A stretch of 64,000 nt of DNA from Paracoccus caeni (GTDB lineage: Bacteria; Pseudomonadota; Alphaproteobacteria; Rhodobacterales; Rhodobacteraceae), in contig NZ_JAEPRQ010000002.1 in the NCBI RefSeq assembly GCF_016629665.1, positions 248,001 through 312,000 of the forward strand. The letters are read 5' to 3'. The position numbers and the translations under genes were made by a program. Numbering within the stretch: the stretch's first letter is position 1; the number at the start of each line of letters is the position of its first letter. Below the pieces are notes generated by a model. It saw only the letters and a list, made by a program, of their open reading frames with translations, ran no database searches and was not told the origin of the DNA. Of the stretch, positions 63,657 to 64,000 are shown one piece after another.

Positions 63657-64000
63657 ATGAAAAAATTCATCTTGGCAAGCATCGCAAGCATCGCAGCCAC
63701 CGGCGCCATTGCAGGCGGCTATGTCGCCCCGGTCGCACCTGCACCGGAAGTGCCGGTCGTCGCATCGCCGATCGTGGAAGCGTCGAACTGGCAGGGCTTC
63801 TATGCCGGTCTGCAATATGGCCAGGGCAGCGCCGATCTGGAAGGCTTCGGTGAATCGCTCGATCTGGGCGATGCGGATGCCTATGGTCTGCATGCGGGCT
63901 ATAACCACGCCTTCGGCAAATTCATCCTTGGCGGCGAGCTGGATTACAACAAGCTCGACTTTGACAATGCCGACGATGACGGTGACCTGACCCGGCTGCG
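63657..64000 (+). CDS. Outer-membrane beta-barrel protein (N-terminal part, runs off the window)
   Basis: The first 114 codons. A signal peptide (MKKFILASIASIAATGAIAG) is followed by a Pro-rich linker and the first strands of a small beta-barrel (NWQGFYAGLQYGQGSADL, AYGLHAGYNHAFGKFILGGELDYN), as in the Omp25/OmpA-like barrel family. AAGGAGAAAG precedes the ATG. A structural or porin-like role is inferred. Confidence 0.88.
   Translation, partial: MKKFILASIASIAATGAIAGGYVAPVAPAPEVPVVASPIVEASNWQGFYAGLQYGQGSADLEGFGESLDLGDADAYGLHAGYNHAFGKFILGGELDYNKLDFDNADDDGDLTRL

Overview
The window reads as chromosomal DNA of a GC-rich alphaproteobacterium of the family Rhodobacteraceae, most probably Paracoccus or a close relative. 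The evidence is the codon use, a DUF1489 gene, a Hint-domain protein, a betI-betB-betA/choXWV choline locus, a SitABCD manganese importer behind a Mur-type box, and a glyoxylate-bypass pair (aceB, aceA) divergent from a large XRE/ScfR-type regulator. No complete mobile element, prophage or CRISPR array is present. Three tRNA genes (Gly-CCC, Val-TAC, Pro-TGG) are recognisable. Almost all genes are intact; the first and last genes are cut by the window edges.

Layout. 1-3.5 kb (minus strand): a class I glutamine amidotransferase, a glutamine-synthetase-like (PuuA-type) enzyme, a membrane-anchored unknown protein and a DAO-family flavoprotein, all tightly coupled, probably for gamma-glutamylation and oxidation of an amine. 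3.6-10 kb: a secreted small protein, trigger factor, DUF1489, tRNA-Gly, tRNA-Val and PBP1A (mrcA). 10-13.2 kb (minus): an aminotransferase coupled to an AmiC-type amidase, and an exported pterin-dehydratase-like protein. 13.5-18.4 kb: an AraC regulator, a Baeyer-Villiger-type monooxygenase, a serine hydrolase (a plausible ketone-to-ester-to-acid cassette) and a DsbA-like protein. 18.6-20 kb: a QorB/NmrA-like reductase with a divergent HxlR regulator. 20-26.7 kb: betaine synthesis (betIBA) divergent from a choline ABC importer (choXWV). 26.9-30 kb: a C-N hydrolase and a TonB-dependent receptor.

30-38 kb is the most unusual part. A 1182-residue protein of extreme low complexity (51 consecutive perfect TDPTDG hexapeptides, then Gly/Leu-rich repeats including nine 32-residue units) has an N-terminus resembling the prefix domain of BapA-type adhesins. 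It is divergent from a soluble hybrid histidine kinase, followed on the same strand by a NarL/LuxR-type response regulator and a glycosyltransferase. An 11-bp motif is shared by the kinase/adhesin intergenic region and the region upstream of the response-regulator gene. I read this as a self-contained surface or biofilm-adhesin module with its own two-component control and possibly its own glycosylation.

38-46 kb: ScfR-type regulator, malate synthase, isocitrate lyase, an AraC regulator, an SDR enzyme, a candidate small RNA or terminator, and a Hint-domain protein. 46.7-52.6 kb: sitABCD, a MATE transporter and two PaaI-type thioesterases. 52.8-60.2 kb: two tandem MerR regulators, an acyl-CoA dehydrogenase, a GST, a thiolase, a cupin and a FadJ-type multifunctional enzyme: a beta-oxidation regulon. 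60.3-60.9 kb: degenerate DNA with a likely IS3-type orfA remnant beside tRNA-Pro. 61-64 kb: a second TonB-dependent receptor and the start of an outer-membrane beta-barrel protein.

A second unexplained structure is a 77-bp element present twice (9981-10057 and 21616-21692). Each copy has five contiguous 11-bp units of a degenerate CTGTGTAC motif plus a conserved 22-bp flank. One copy ends exactly at the betA start codon.
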